Source: Boesenbergia rotunda (Eukaryota; Streptophyta; Magnoliopsida; Zingiberales; Zingiberaceae). Taken from it: a stretch of 64,000 bases of DNA. A program made the translations under genes and the position numbers. The notes beneath the pieces are model-generated. The model was given only the letters and a program-made list of their open reading frames with translations, did no database searches and had not been told where the DNA came from. The stretch spans positions 73,797 to 137,796 of the forward strand of contig JAGFNQ010001620.1 in the NCBI GenBank assembly GCA_024364735.1, given 5' to 3'. Of this stretch, positions 1 to 10,675 are shown piece after piece; within the stretch, counting starts at the first letter, position 1; each line of letters begins with the position of its first letter.

Positions 1-1981
1 CGCGTCCACGCCGAGTTCTTCGGGATGACTTCGCAAAGCCACGAGTTTTGTGCCGAGAACTACTAGATTCTCCAAAGCACAACTAAATATCAGAAGAGAA
101 AGATGGAAACTAACCACCAAGTAACGGAATCAAAATTCCGAGAAGGAAGAAAGTTGCGATCCGCTTCTTCTTCTTCTTCTTTGGCACCTTCTTGGTGGAG
201 TAGCTCACGCCAACCCTAGGAGGTAGTGCGCCGGCCCTAGGGAGGAGTGGAGCCGCCCTAGGGTGAAGGGGCGCCGGCCCTAGAGGAGAGAAGAGAGGGA
301 GAGAATAGAGAGAGAGAGAGAGATTAATCTCTTGATACTCAATTGGAATTCAAGGCTTGCCTTTGGTTCCTTTATATAGTAGCCTCTCCCTTGCCAAGTC
401 TCCCTTTAACGGAATTTTCATAAAAATTTATCCTATAAATTTTCTTATGAATTATTCCGTTTAAGCCAAGTTTTATTATAACTAACTTTATAATTAAAAC
501 AAATACATTTTCCTTTTTATTATGGAATAAATTTTACAAGAAATTTATAATTTTCTTTATTATGGTAAAATCAATTCATAATTGATTTTATAGAATTAAA
601 ATAAACCATTCCATGGATCATTTTAATTTCCATAAAAAAGAATAAATTTCTATAAATTTCTTTATACAAATTTATTTATCCATAATTTATAAAACAAATC
701 GCGCTAGATTTATTTTATAATTAAACCAAATAAATTGGTTTCTCCCCAAGTGGTGGCCGGCCAAACCAAAGAGGGTTGGCACCCTCATTGGCCGGCCAAA
801 TCGAGCCGAACCCATCGCGATTAAACTCATTTAATTCGCCCAATAAGCATTCAAAAGACTTAGCCATTTTAGCTTCCGTTGCGCCTCTGATTAACTCAGA
901 TTCGACTTATTTCTCTTTGATCGGAAAATCCAATTTTCAACTCGTTTTAAATCCCTCGGATTACTCGTAGTGCGTGTGACTAAATAGGCTTTCGATTTAT
1001 GTTGGCCGTCTATAATCAACCAATTATAGAACGATCATGAGTGACACCTAGTAGTACATCATGACCCCCAATTAATCGAAAGATCAACGGTTGACCTCAG
1101 AAGTGATTCTGAAACCCTTCAGCAGCTCTAATGAATCGTGCCCCATTCCCTTCACTATCTTATACCCACTTGGTTCAGGACATGGTCTGTGTGTGTCAGT
1201 CCCCACTAGGCTGACTACGTCACACCTAGCCCAAGTAGTGTCTTTCTCGTCCTTTGGATTTCTAATTACTCGCATGTATTTAAGAGACTCATACTCTAAA
1301 CATGACATGCTCTGGCCAGAGGCTTTGAGTAACAATCCGACGATAGGCCTGGGTATACATCTCCTCGCAAGGAGTGGTGAATCCTTTGTAGGCTGTTCAA
1401 ACATCTTCGGGCACTTCGACTTATACCCAATCATCCTGAGTCCACACCTCCTTGGAGATGCTTGCTTAAGATGTTAAAGTATAAGTCTCCATGACCAAGA
1501 TGACTTGAACACCGCAAGTCAAAGGAACATCGCACTTAAGTTGCAGTAAAAACTTCACTGACATATCTATATAGATTACCATATGAAGTTTTACAGCTAG
1601 TCACTCCAATGAACTAGTTCCCTTAACTAGCATCCATGTTTATCTCCGGACATCCCAATGTCACCAGCCAGTGAGAATTAGCTGATTAGAGAATAATCCA
1701 TGCTAGTCTCAACAGAATTGATAGTGTCCATTTTTATCAATTCATCGACTAGGGATATTTTCAATACTTCACAATTGCACATGTAGAGATAATCACTAGT
1801 TGTGATCTCATCACAAATTCTCTTATGCTGTGAATTGTATTGCAGACATTCAGTAGATGAGTTTAAGATCTCAATCAAATACACAAACATGTATACTCAA
1901 ATAGTGAATTTTCATTTATTAAAATAAATGTTTATAATCATAAGGCGATTGCCTTAGGACACTTCTCTCATATCACTAACA
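1..1981 (-). repeat. 3' LTR of copia element A (left edge cut by window)
   Basis: This is the element-distal LTR of a minus-strand Ty1/copia retrotransposon. It matches the right-hand LTR (7473-7958 joined to 13693-15200) along its length. About 250 bp are missing off the left of the window, so the full LTR is near 2.2 kb. It ends in the window as CACTAACA, which on the element strand is the canonical TGTTAGTG start, and it abuts a polypurine tract. A 116-codon minus-strand ORF (1084-1434) is also present in the other LTR copy, but I see no known domain in it. The first 360 bp carry many 1-3 base deletions relative to the partner LTR. Confidence 0.93.
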
Positions 1982-1995
1982 AACTCCCACTTGGC
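1982..1995 (-). other. Polypurine tract of element A
   Basis: On the minus strand the bases AAGTGGGAGTTTG lead into the LTR start TGTTAGTG. A purine-rich tract at the LTR border primes plus-strand DNA synthesis in LTR retrotransposons. Its position immediately after the reverse transcriptase stop codon is the usual copia layout. Confidence 0.8.
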
Positions 1996-3591
1996 CTAAT
2001 GCCAATCGCTACGGTATCCAATACCACAGGCTCTAACATGACCCTCAAACTTGCTCTGAGGCAAGGCCTTAGTTAAAGGATCCGCTAAATTCCTTTCAGT
2101 GGGAATTTTCTCAATTTGTATATCATTCCTACTTATAATCTCTCTGATCAGATGATAGCGGCGAAGCACGTGTTTGGATCGCTGATGAGACCTTGGTTCC
2201 TTTGCTTGTGCAATAGCTTCATTGTTGTCGCAGTAAACCGGTACTGCTTCATCAATGGTTGGAACCACACCAAGTTCGGAGACGAACTTCTTGATCCAGA
2301 CTGCTTCCTTTGCTGCTTCCGAAGCTGCGATATATTCCGCTTCCGTGGTAGAATCCGCTATGGTGTCTTGTTTGGAACTCTTCCAACTTATTGCGCCTCC
2401 ATTCAAAGTAAATATGTATCCAGACTGAGATTTGGAGTCATCCTTATCTGTCTGGAAACTGGCATCTGTATACCCACGTATTACCATATCTCCTTCTCCA
2501 TATATTAGGAACACATCCTTAGTTCTTCTTAAGTACTTAAGGATTGTCTTGACAGCCGCCCAGTGATCCATACCTGGATCAGACTGGTATCTGCTCGTGA
2601 CGCTCAGAGCATATGATACATCGGGCCTAGTACATAACATAGCATACATGATAGATCCTATCGCGGATGCATAAGGAATCTTATTCATGCAAATCCTCTC
2701 GTCTTCTGTGCACGGACACATAGACTTTGAAAGGTTGATCCCATGCCTGATGGGAAGGTAACCTTTCTTGGATTCCGACATGCTAAACCTTTTTAGCACT
2801 CGGTCTATATACGTAGACTGCGAAAGACCAAGCAACCATTTTAATCTATCTCTATAGATTCTAATCCCAAGGATATAGGTTGCTTCTCCCAGGTCTTTCA
2901 TGGAGAAAGTTTTGGACAACCAAATTTTAACTGTCTGTAAAACTGATATATCGTTTCCTATAAGTAATATGTCATCGACATATAATACTAGGAATACGAC
3001 TGCACTCCCACTAACCTTCTTGTACACACAAGGTTCGTCAGGATTTTGTGAGAAATCAAACTCTTTGATTGTCTCATCAAAACGGATGTTCCAGCTCCTG
3101 GATGCTTGCTTCAGTCCATATATGGATCGTCGAAGCTTGCATACTTTGATTTTATCAACCGATGTGAAACCTTCAGGTTGTATCATGTATACATCCTCAA
3201 GCAGGTTTCCATTAAGGAAAGCTGTTTTCACATCGATTTGCCATATCTCATAATCATAATGAGCTGCTATGGCTAGGAGCATCCGAATGGATTTAAGCAT
3301 AGCTACTGGCGAATAGGTTTCGTCATAATCAATTCCTTGTTTCTGACGATATCCTTTTGCCACTAATCTAGCCTTAAAGGTAACAACATTACCTTCCATG
3401 TCGGTTTTCTTCTTGAAAACCCACTTGCACCCTATGGGCTTAATCCCTTCAGGTGGGTTAACCAAGTCCCATACTTGATTTTCGTACATGGAATCCATTT
3501 CCGACTTCATGGCTTCAAGCCATTTGTCCCTTTCTGAATTTTTCAGAACATCTTCATAACTGATAGGTTCGTCATCGCTTATGAGTAACAC
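1996..3591 (-). CDS. Element A reverse transcriptase / RNase H (open 531-codon frame)
   Basis: This is the 3' part of a copia Pol polyprotein. The RT core follows the usual order: the GCKWVFK block near residue 55, the DVKTAFLNG block near 120-129, a KQASRSW block near 161-167, and the catalytic YVDD at about 204-207. RNase H follows (YTDAS, SWKSSKQ, STTEAEY). The frame ends with ADPLTKALP, typical of the copia Pol C-terminus just before the polypurine tract. This frame is uninterrupted, while gag and integrase upstream are broken. The start is simply the first methionine of the open stretch; the natural protein is a longer polyprotein. Confidence 0.9.
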   Translation of the reverse strand: MLLISDDEPISYEDVLKNSERDKWLEAMKSEMDSMYENQVWDLVNPPEGIKPIGCKWVFKKKTDMEGNVVTFKARLVAKGYRQKQGIDYDETYSPVAMLKSIRMLLAIAAHYDYEIWQIDVKTAFLNGNLLEDVYMIQPEGFTSVDKIKVCKLRRSIYGLKQASRSWNIRFDETIKEFDFSQNPDEPCVYKKVSGSAVVFLVLYVDDILLIGNDISVLQTVKIWLSKTFSMKDLGEATYILGIRIYRDRLKWLLGLSQSTYIDRVLKRFSMSESKKGYLPIRHGINLSKSMCPCTEDERICMNKIPYASAIGSIMYAMLCTRPDVSYALSVTSRYQSDPGMDHWAAVKTILKYLRRTKDVFLIYGEGDMVIRGYTDASFQTDKDDSKSQSGYIFTLNGGAISWKSSKQDTIADSTTEAEYIAASEAAKEAVWIKKFVSELGVVPTIDEAVPVYCDNNEAIAQAKEPRSHQRSKHVLRRYHLIREIISRNDIQIEKIPTERNLADPLTKALPQSKFEGHVRACGIGYRSDWH

Positions 3592-4620
3592 GTCATTCGA
3601 TTCGCTTATGAGAAATCCGTATCTCTCTGGAATATTGCGTATCCTATCAGATCTACGAAGAGGTGGTGTTGTTTTAGGTTCAACTGATAGCTCATCATTA
3701 TGAGTTATTGGTTGTGGGTCTAGACTAGGTGTCTCTGTAATGTCTATTGGAGTTTCTTGAACTTCATCAAGTTCAATGCTACTCCCACTGTTTTCTTGTA
3801 AAAGAAATTCTTTTCTAGAAATACAGCATGCCTTGAAACAAACACCTTTTGCTCCAAGGGATGATAGAATTGGTAACCCTTCGTTTCCTTAGGGTATCCA
3901 ATAAATAGACATTTATCAGACTTAGCATCCAATTTGTCTGATACAGTCCGCTTCACATAAGCAGGATAACCTCATATCTTAAGGTGAGTTAAGTGAGGTT
4001 TCTTACTATTCCATCTCTCATATGGAGTAGTAGAGACTACCTTGGTCGGGACTCTGTTTAGCAAGTAAACAGCTGTCTTAAGTGCATAGCCCTAAAAGGA
4101 TTTTGAAAGAGTTGCATGATTCATCATCGACCTAACCATGTCCATCAAGGTTCGGTTGCGCCTCTCAGATACACCATTATGCTGTGGTGTATACGGCGGA
4201 GTCCATTGGGACAATATCCCATTGTCCCTAAGATAATCTTGAAACTCTTGACTTAAGTATTCACCACCCCGATCAGATCGAAGTATCTTAATACTTTTGC
4301 CAAGCTATTTCTCTACTTCATTTCTGAACTCTTTGAATTTCTCAAAAGCTTCAGATTTGTGTTTCATCAAGAACACATACCCGAATCGTGAGTGATCATC
4401 GATAAAGGGTAATTTGGTCCACATACATCAGTATGTATTAGACCAAGCAATTCTCCCACTAGATTACCTTTTCCGGAAAAGGATAATTTGGCCATCTTGC
4501 CTTTTAAGCATGATTCGCATGTATCAAATGAACCGGGTTCAAATGATTCCAAAATTCCACATCGGTGTAATTTGGTCATGCGTTTCTTACTTACATGGCC
4601 AGACGACAATGCCACGTGTA
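3592..4620 (-). pseudogene. Element A integrase remnant
   Basis: Fragments in different frames carry copia integrase features. A GAG-pre-integrase segment (4367-4615) has H..C and CESCLKGK zinc-binding motifs followed by HTDVCGP, the start of the integrase core. At 3744-3956 there is a C-terminal piece with KCLFIGYP. Stops and frameshifts between them, including in the integrase core, mean no integrase can be made from this copy. The order (minus strand, between protease and RT) is that of Ty1/copia rather than Ty3/gypsy. Confidence 0.85.
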
Positions 4621-5508
4621 GGAGTCTATTCGATTATCTATTCTAGCACGTTTGTTGCTGACTTCGATATTGAAAACGTCACCGGATAAATCTAACGTGT
4701 AGATACCATTGCACAAAGTTCCATTCCCATAAAGAACGACATTTAAAGTTATGTAACAACAATTGTTACTAAAAGTTAAATGATAACCCTTTTCATTCAA
4801 ACATGAAATAGATACAATGTTCTTTATTAACGAAGGAACAAAATAACATTTATCCAATTCTAAGACACGTCCTGTAGGGAGCTTTAGCAAATATGTTCCG
4901 ATGGTAACAGCAGCAATCTTTGCTCCGTTTCCAACTCGCAAATTCGCTTCTCCCTTGACGAGTTTTCTTCTATTCCTTAGCCCCTGTATGTCATTACATA
5001 TATGTGAGCTACACCCAGTATCAAGTACCCAGGTATTTGAGGAAATAGAGTGACATTCAATAACGAAGATACCTGAAGAGGATGGGGCATCAGATGCCTT
5101 CTCTTTCAAGGACTCAAGATAAACCTTACAGTTTCTTCGCCAGTGACCCTCCTTGCCACAATGATGGCAAGTGCCTTTTGGTGTCTTTTCAGTCTTTTTG
5201 GCCCTTTTCTTCTTTCCCTTATTCTGTTCTTTGGCCTTCCTCTTAGAACCTTTCTTCGAGGAACCAACTAACAGTACCGTCTTTTGATCCTGCTTCACAG
5301 AAGGCTCTACAGTCTTCAGCAGGTTGAGCAACTCAGGAAACTGGTCTGGAGTTGCATTTTCAGGAGGACGGTTGGGAAGTTGATCTTCAAGAACATAAGC
5401 AAACTTCTCTGCCTTGAGGACTATCCTCAGGTTTCGAAGCCAGTCCATGAAGTTTGGCCCAGTCAGTTTATTAGTGTCCAAAATGGAACGCAAATTCAGA
5501 GAAGACAT
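4591..5508 (-). pseudogene. Element A Gag-protease, internally deleted
   Basis: This 305-codon frame begins MSSLNLRSIL, a copia Gag start. It contains a CCHC zinc knuckle (C114, C117, H122, C127) after a lysine-rich stretch, and an aspartic protease active site DTG at about 163-165 (WVLDTGCSSH). Only about 60 residues separate the Gag start from the basic linker, where copia Gags usually have about 200, so most of the capsid region (UBN2-type) is missing. The frame runs on into the GAG-pre-integrase region. The deletion makes the element dependent on other copies for particles. Confidence 0.85.
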
Positions 5509-7209
5509 GATCGAGTGATTATCCTAGAAATACAAATTGAGCTTATGTGAGAAGAATGATTAAAGAATGTATCAACATACATTAATAAAATCTTATTTAT
5601 TTTTCAAATTGAATAACCCTTTTTATCAATTCGGGAGATCGTAGGAACATCTCCAAATAGGTTGATATCCAACCATAGATAAGAACAACCATGGCTGTGA
5701 CCATCAAGTTATTCTTAGCTATGAAGGTAGATAATTATACCGATTACATATCACATATATGTAACTATTACTTTATGCTATCAACTAATTGAATGTTTGC
5801 ATAAATCATTGGGTTGTTAACTCATTAACAAGTATGCAATATTATACATAGCACTCAACTGCACCTCTCTTTACATCGACCTTGGCTGTGGCACAACAAA
5901 TCGATGCTCCAAGCTTAAGGCTGACCCATTAATCAAGAAATAGTTTTAATATGGTTGGAGCTCATTCAACCGTTTAGTCAGGCTTGGATGTGTCCAACAA
6001 CCAAAACTAAGGATTGACCTCTGGCTCCAACTATATTATTCATAAACTAATTCCATGGTTTGAACATGTTGAGGTTCAAGCCGGGCATGGATGTGTCCAT
6101 CAACCCAAACGAGAAACAAAACTCCGGTTCTAACCATATTAATGGAAGGGTTAGCCTTAATATTTTGTAAGGGGTTTTAGGTCTCATCCTTTCTTTTCTA
6201 AGCACATTCATGACATATAATTATGTCATGACTAACAATTTCCTTAATAAAGTATGTATGTGACTTAATTTATCAAGTCTCATTAATTGAATTAGGAACC
6301 GGATTTCCTAATTCTAATTTCATACTTTATTCAAGGAATTGTTTTGGGAAACAATTTCCTAAATCGTCATAATCAATTTCGGAAATAATATGTTTAAGAC
6401 TTTGATTTCTCTAAATCAAATCTTATTAAATTAAGAGGCAATTCCCTTAATTCAACCACATATTATTTTCATGAAAATCTCTTTTAAGAAAACTCTATAG
6501 GAAACCATTTTCCTAATTAATTTTGGAGACAACAATATGTAAGAGCATCACCTCTTAAATCATATTTTATTCATGGATGTAATTAATTACAACAAATTGT
6601 TTTCTAAGGGTGGCTCCCCGAGGCTCAGATACCCAAAGAAAAGAAATTTGTCGTAAATCCAATTTGGACGGCTCCCCGAGGCTCATTCCAAATTAAACAT
6701 GATAATTTTATTCAAAATGGGAAATTAAATTACAACAACTAACTTTAAATTGGACGGCTCCCCGAGGCTCAATCCAAAATAAAAAATTTTGTTAAAAATT
6801 TAAAACCAATTCGAATTTAATTGTCAATTAATGATCCATAAATTTGTCTAGACTTTCTTAAAAGAAAGTGCCCAAAATTGCGAGATTTCATAATAGATTT
6901 TTAGAATAATTGTAAGTTTCTGGTACAAAGAAAACTTACATATTTTCAAAGTTGGAAAATTTCCAAAATAGGAAATTTCCAAAATTGGAAAGTTTCCAAA
7001 GATGGGAAGTTTTCTCAATTATCATAAAATTTCAGAAACTAGGATATTTCAAACGTTTGCGAAATTTCATGAGGATTTCCAAATTTTGAAATTCCTAAAT
7101 CTAAAATTTATAATAATTGGAAAATTTTCATAATTGAAAATTTTTCCAAAATTGAGATTATAACAAAGTTTTCCGCAAAACAATTATATGATTATGTCGA
7201 ACACTAACC
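5509..7209 (-). other. Element A untranslated leader with short direct repeats
   Basis: This is 1.7 kb between the primer binding site and the Gag start, with no convincing coding sequence. It is AT-rich. Three copies of GGCTCCCCGAGGCTC occur at about 6606, 6669 and 6753, two of them preceded by TTGGAC. A second pair of similar blocks containing GGATGTGTCCA..CAACC lies at about 5986 and 6088. Long leaders are common in plant copia elements. The repeats may be RNA structural or packaging elements, but this is only inference. Confidence 0.65.
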
Positions 7210-7222
7210 GGCTCTGATACCA
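7210..7222 (-). other. Primer binding site of element A (tRNA-Met initiator)
   Basis: On the minus strand this reads TGGTATCAGAGCC, complementary to the 3' end of initiator tRNA-Met, one base from the LTR border at 7224. It fixes the element's orientation as minus. Confidence 0.93.
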
Positions 7223-7223
7223 C

Positions 7224-7958
7224 TGTTGGGACCGGGTGCATGTTGACAAGGATACGGGTTCGTAAATTTAAAATATTTACGTGCAGCGGAAGAATTAGCA
7301 CAAATAATTTCTTAAATTATTTTTAACCACGTATCTAGCATGCGACCTTATGATGTGTGGACATGATCAAAATTAAAATTTTGCAGAAAGTAAACTAATT
7401 TACTCGTTACCTCGCGTAACTCGAAATAAGGGACGAGATCCAACCGTAGCGTCCCTTGGAAGCTCCGCCTCTATTCGCGTCCACGCCGAGTTCTCTTCGG
7501 GATGACTTCGCAAAGCCACGAGTTTTGTGCCGACGAGAACTACTAGATTCTCCAAAAGCACAACTAAAATATCAAGAGAGAAAGATGGAAACTAACCACC
7601 AAGTAACGGAATCAAAATTCCGGGAAGGAAGAAGTTGCGACCCGCTTCTTCTTCTTCTTCTTTGGCACCTTCTTGGTGGAGGTAGCTCACGCCAACCCTA
7701 GGAGGTGAAGGTGCGCCGGCCCTAGGAGGAGTGGATGCCGGCCCTAGGGTGAAGAGTGGGCGCCGGCCCTAGGAGGAGGAGAGAAGGAGAGGGAGAGAAT
7801 AAGAGAGAGAGAGAGAGCTACTAAATCTCTTGATAACTCAATTAGGAATTCAAGGCTTGTCTTTGGTTCCTTTATATAGTAGCCTCTCCCTTGCCAAGTC
7901 TCCTTCTTAACGGAATTTTCATAAGAAATTTATCCTATAAATTTTCTTATGAATTATT
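7224..7958 (-). repeat. 5' LTR of element A, inner segment (split by element B)
   Basis: It begins TGTTGGGACC next to the primer binding site and matches the left LTR from position 7473 onward. It is interrupted after GAATTATT by element B and resumes at 13693. Joined to 13693-15200 it gives an LTR of about 2.24 kb. Its body includes repeated GCCGGCCCTAGG blocks and a TTTATATAG TATA-like sequence (7869-7880), both also in the left LTR. Confidence 0.93.
7954..7958 (+). repeat. Left target-site duplication of element B (TTATT)
   Basis: TTATT here and at 13688-13692 flank element B. The uninterrupted left LTR of element A has a single TTATT at the matching place (GAATTATTCCG), which proves insertion of B into A. 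Confidence 0.95.
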
Positions 7959-8996
7959 TGTTGGAGCAATCGGCCCTAGGATGGTCCGGAGTGACCATGG
8001 GTTTTGATGTTTGGGCAAAGGGTTTAAGTTAGATTTACCCTGTGTATTTGATATGTGTATGTTGAGTGTGCAGGATTGTACAGGTACACATATGGACTTG
8101 ACTGGACGACCTCAGTACGGTGAAGGATGGCATGGAGGCCAGCTGGAGGCTGGCGTGCACATCCGAGGGACCATGGAGTGTAGAGACGATGAGCTGATGG
8201 GCGCGGACTTCAAGGCGTACGTGAAGGGTGGCATGGAGGCAAGCTGGAGGCTTGCGTGCGCATCCGAGGGACGAGGGCCGAAGACGAAGAGGGCGCGAAG
8301 GCAATAGTCGAGACTGCGGAGGAGGAGTCAGTCGAGTCGTAAGGGTACGAGTGCTGTGTGAATGTACTCGGGAAGTCCTAGGGGTCGAGTGCTGAGTGGA
8401 ATGTACTCGGGGAGGCAAAACCCTAGGCTGGTAAGCAGGGCAGTCGACTGCCAGGTTGGGCAGTCGACTGCGTGGACTCACAGAAGGTTTTTCCTTCAGA
8501 TCAGTCGACTGCCACTGGGGCAGTCGACTGGTGAAGTCTGGAAACAGCTAAGAATTCGAACGTTGGGGTGTAACGGTTGGATTTTAGTGGTACCAGTCGA
8601 CTGGCCCTGGAGCAGTCGACTGGTGGCGTGATTTCCAGCCCGAGTCTATTTAAAGGGGGACTCGATCGGGCTGGGGTTTTTTGACGAAACCTGCTTGGGT
8701 AAAGCCGGTTAGTAGTCTACTGTGTTCACAAAGCGTCCAAGGTATTGTGGTGAGGTTTCTCCACCCACAAGGAGCGACACGTGATAGCCAGAGGTTATCC
8801 GGGGAGTGATCCACCGACGGATTGTTGGATTAGTCACCCGGCCGGGGTGGATACCAACTAAATACGGTTTGTTAGCGTTTGTTCTTTGTTGTTGGTTTTA
8901 TTATTCTTGTTTCCGCTGTGCAAACTAACAACGTAGGTACTGAAAGAATCAAGAAACGCTATTCACCCCCTCTATCGTACGACATCGATCCTAACA
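7959..8996 (+). repeat. 5' LTR of non-autonomous copia element B
   Basis: The LTR starts TGTTGGAGCAATCGG and ends GATCCTAACA, and is 1038 bp. Its partner at 12617-13687 is nearly identical: roughly 15 differences by eye plus a 33-bp insertion, so insertion was recent. A TATA-like TATTTAAAGG lies at 8647-8656. Three pairs of the palindrome CAGTCGACTG lie upstream of it. The end motif TTCACCCCCTCT..CATCGATCC is shared with elements C and E, placing the three in one lineage. Confidence 0.95.
8441..8622 (+). promoter_or_regulatory. Three paired CAGTCGACTG palindromes upstream of the LTR TATA box
   Basis: Perfect 10-bp palindromes start at 8441 and 8461, 8502 and 8521, and 8594 and 8613, so spacing within pairs is 20, 19 and 19 bp. 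The last pair ends about 25 bp before TATTTAAAGG (8647). Strict pairing close to a core promoter suggests a dimeric regulator site, but no binding factor is identified. Confidence 0.6.
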
Positions 8997-8997
8997 A

Positions 8998-9010
8998 TTG
9001 GTATCAGAGC
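8998..9010 (+). other. Primer binding site of element B
   Basis: TTGGTATCAGAGC lies one base after the LTR end and is complementary to initiator tRNA-Met. It sets the element orientation as plus. Confidence 0.92.
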
Positions 9011-9050
9011 GAAGGACCGCTCTTGATCGGACTAACCGCCGAGGGAGCAT

Positions 9051-10046
9051 ATGCTAGAGGAGAAAGCTATGGAGGGCATGTTGGGTGAAGATATTTACAC
9101 TCCACCGGCCTATAACCATGAGGATTTCTGGGATTGGAAATCGAGAATGGAGACATGGTTGGGCATGGAATGGGAGTGCTTGATGATGATAAATGAGCCC
9201 TTCGAAATTCCAAAGGTCAAGCACGGCAAGAAGCTTCGTCCTAGATATTGGACTCAAGAGCAACAAGCCTATTCCAAGGCAAACGAAAAAGTAATGAGTA
9301 TTTTAGTAAATCTTTTGCCTAACAATGTTTTGAGTAATGTAGGGAGTTATAAGAATGCATATGAGTTGTGAAATAAATTGGAAGAAGTGCACAAGAACCC
9401 TACAACAACTCAAATAGTAGAGGAGCCCAAAGGGATGAGTCAAATGGTTCAAGAAGAGGAAAAAGAAGGAGAATTGACCATATCATCAAGTGAAGTGGGA
9501 GAAGAGGAGGAGGTCACCACCTCAAGAATTGAGGGGGAGGAAAGATCTTCACTAATGCAAGAACAAGAGGAAGCATCCACCTCTTCCAAGGTTGAAGAAG
9601 AAGTCAACCTAGCCTCCACCTCCACCAAAGCCAAATTGAAAGAGCATATCACGTGCTTTGGTTGCAATGAAAAGGGGCACTACAAAGACAAGTGCCCAAA
9701 AGGTAAAAGGGAGGTAAAATCTAAACTCATTTCAATTTCGGTTAAATCTAACATGGGTTGTAGGAATAAAGAGGCTCAAGCTAAGAAGAAAATTAGATGC
9801 TTCACGTGTGGAGAGCTAGGACACTACCACACAAGATGCCCAATGAGTGGAAAGCTCAAGAAAATGGAGCATCTAAGAAGATGGGAGAAAGAAGAGAGAA
9901 GGAAGAAAAGATCACAACACGGAGGGACTACAAGGGTAAGGGAGGTAATTCCTAACCCTAGGTCAATTTGTCATTCAAATCTAAATACCTCCATGAATGT
10001 TAGAAATAATCATCCATGCATGCTAGATTTCATGAAAACTGTCTAA
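9051..10046 (+). pseudogene. Element B Gag with two zinc knuckles and one in-frame TGA
   Basis: One frame runs from ATG at 9051 to 10046, broken only by TGA at 9369-9371. The first 106 residues form a DUF4219/UBN2-like capsid start (PPAYNHEDFWDWKSRME). The TGA replaces a tryptophan expected in the motif AYELW. After an acidic, Ser/Glu-rich linker come two CCHC knuckles, CFGCNEKGHYKDKC (9654-9695) and CFTCGELGHYHTRC (9798-9839). Gag would package element RNA. ATG 9051 is the first in frame; 9078 (MLGEDIYTPP) is also possible. No protease, integrase, RT or RNase H follows. Confidence 0.85.
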
Positions 10047-10675
10047 TGGTGCATAACTTTGGTTTTAAATATAATGATAGGACTAAGGATAACAAGGTAG
10101 ATCAATATTCTAAGAAAAGCATGCATCATGGTAAATCTAGGACCTTTGTATCCAAGGCTAAAGGCATTAACCCCAAGGAAGGGAAACATATGTCTAGGAA
10201 AGTGGATAGGTCTAGGAATGTCCAAGGTGGACATATGGACTCTAGGGTTCAAGGCCTAGAAAGGGAAAATCAAGCCTTGAGGGCAAGGCTTGATACATTA
10301 GAAAAAGCCCTAGAAAGGTTCACAGTCGGATCTATGGGCTTAGACATGATGTTGGGTAGCATCAAACCCAACTATGATAGATCGGGATTGGGGTACCGAT
10401 CTAAGACCTCCAAGGGCAATGGAAAGAAGCATGTTGGGAAAACATACAATCTTAGTAAGGAGGGGAAGTCCAAGGATGGCAAGGGAGTGCCATTCGAAAG
10501 GAAAAGGAGTGACTTAACCAAGGGCAAAGTGTCCAAAGTTAAGAAGGTTCACTTTGTGGGCCAAGAGTCACCGGTAGCACACCGGTGTGGCTTAGTATGG
10601 ATTGAGTCACCTAGGGAGGTGGCTAAGGCTCAGAGCTCAAGGGGGAGCTCTAGGAGCCTTTGGGATCTATGGTAG
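10016..10675 (+). pseudogene. Element B Gag C-terminal coiled-coil segment (frameshifted)
   Basis: This open frame of 219 codons overlaps the end of the preceding Gag frame. It holds a short heptad-like stretch (LERENQALRARLDTLEKALE) followed by the block FTVGSMGLDMMLG..YDRSGLGYRS. The same block occurs in element C Gag (FQVGSSNLDMIIN..YNKAGLGYRP). It is a common conserved segment between zinc knuckle and protease in plant copia polyproteins. A frameshift near 10040 probably separates it from Gag proper. The tail is basic and low in complexity and stops before any protease motif. Confidence 0.75.

Noticed and set aside
1084..1477. 116- and 128-codon overlapping frames in both LTRs of element A (also 14303-14696)
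   Set aside because: They overlap on opposite strands, lie within LTR sequence, have no recognisable domain, and are conserved only because the LTRs are copies of each other.
8035..8481. 148-codon minus frame and 98-codon plus frame in the LTRs of element B
   Set aside because: They are GC-rich LTR sequence with overlapping frames and no domain. Duplication at 12669-13139 reflects the LTR pair, not a gene family.
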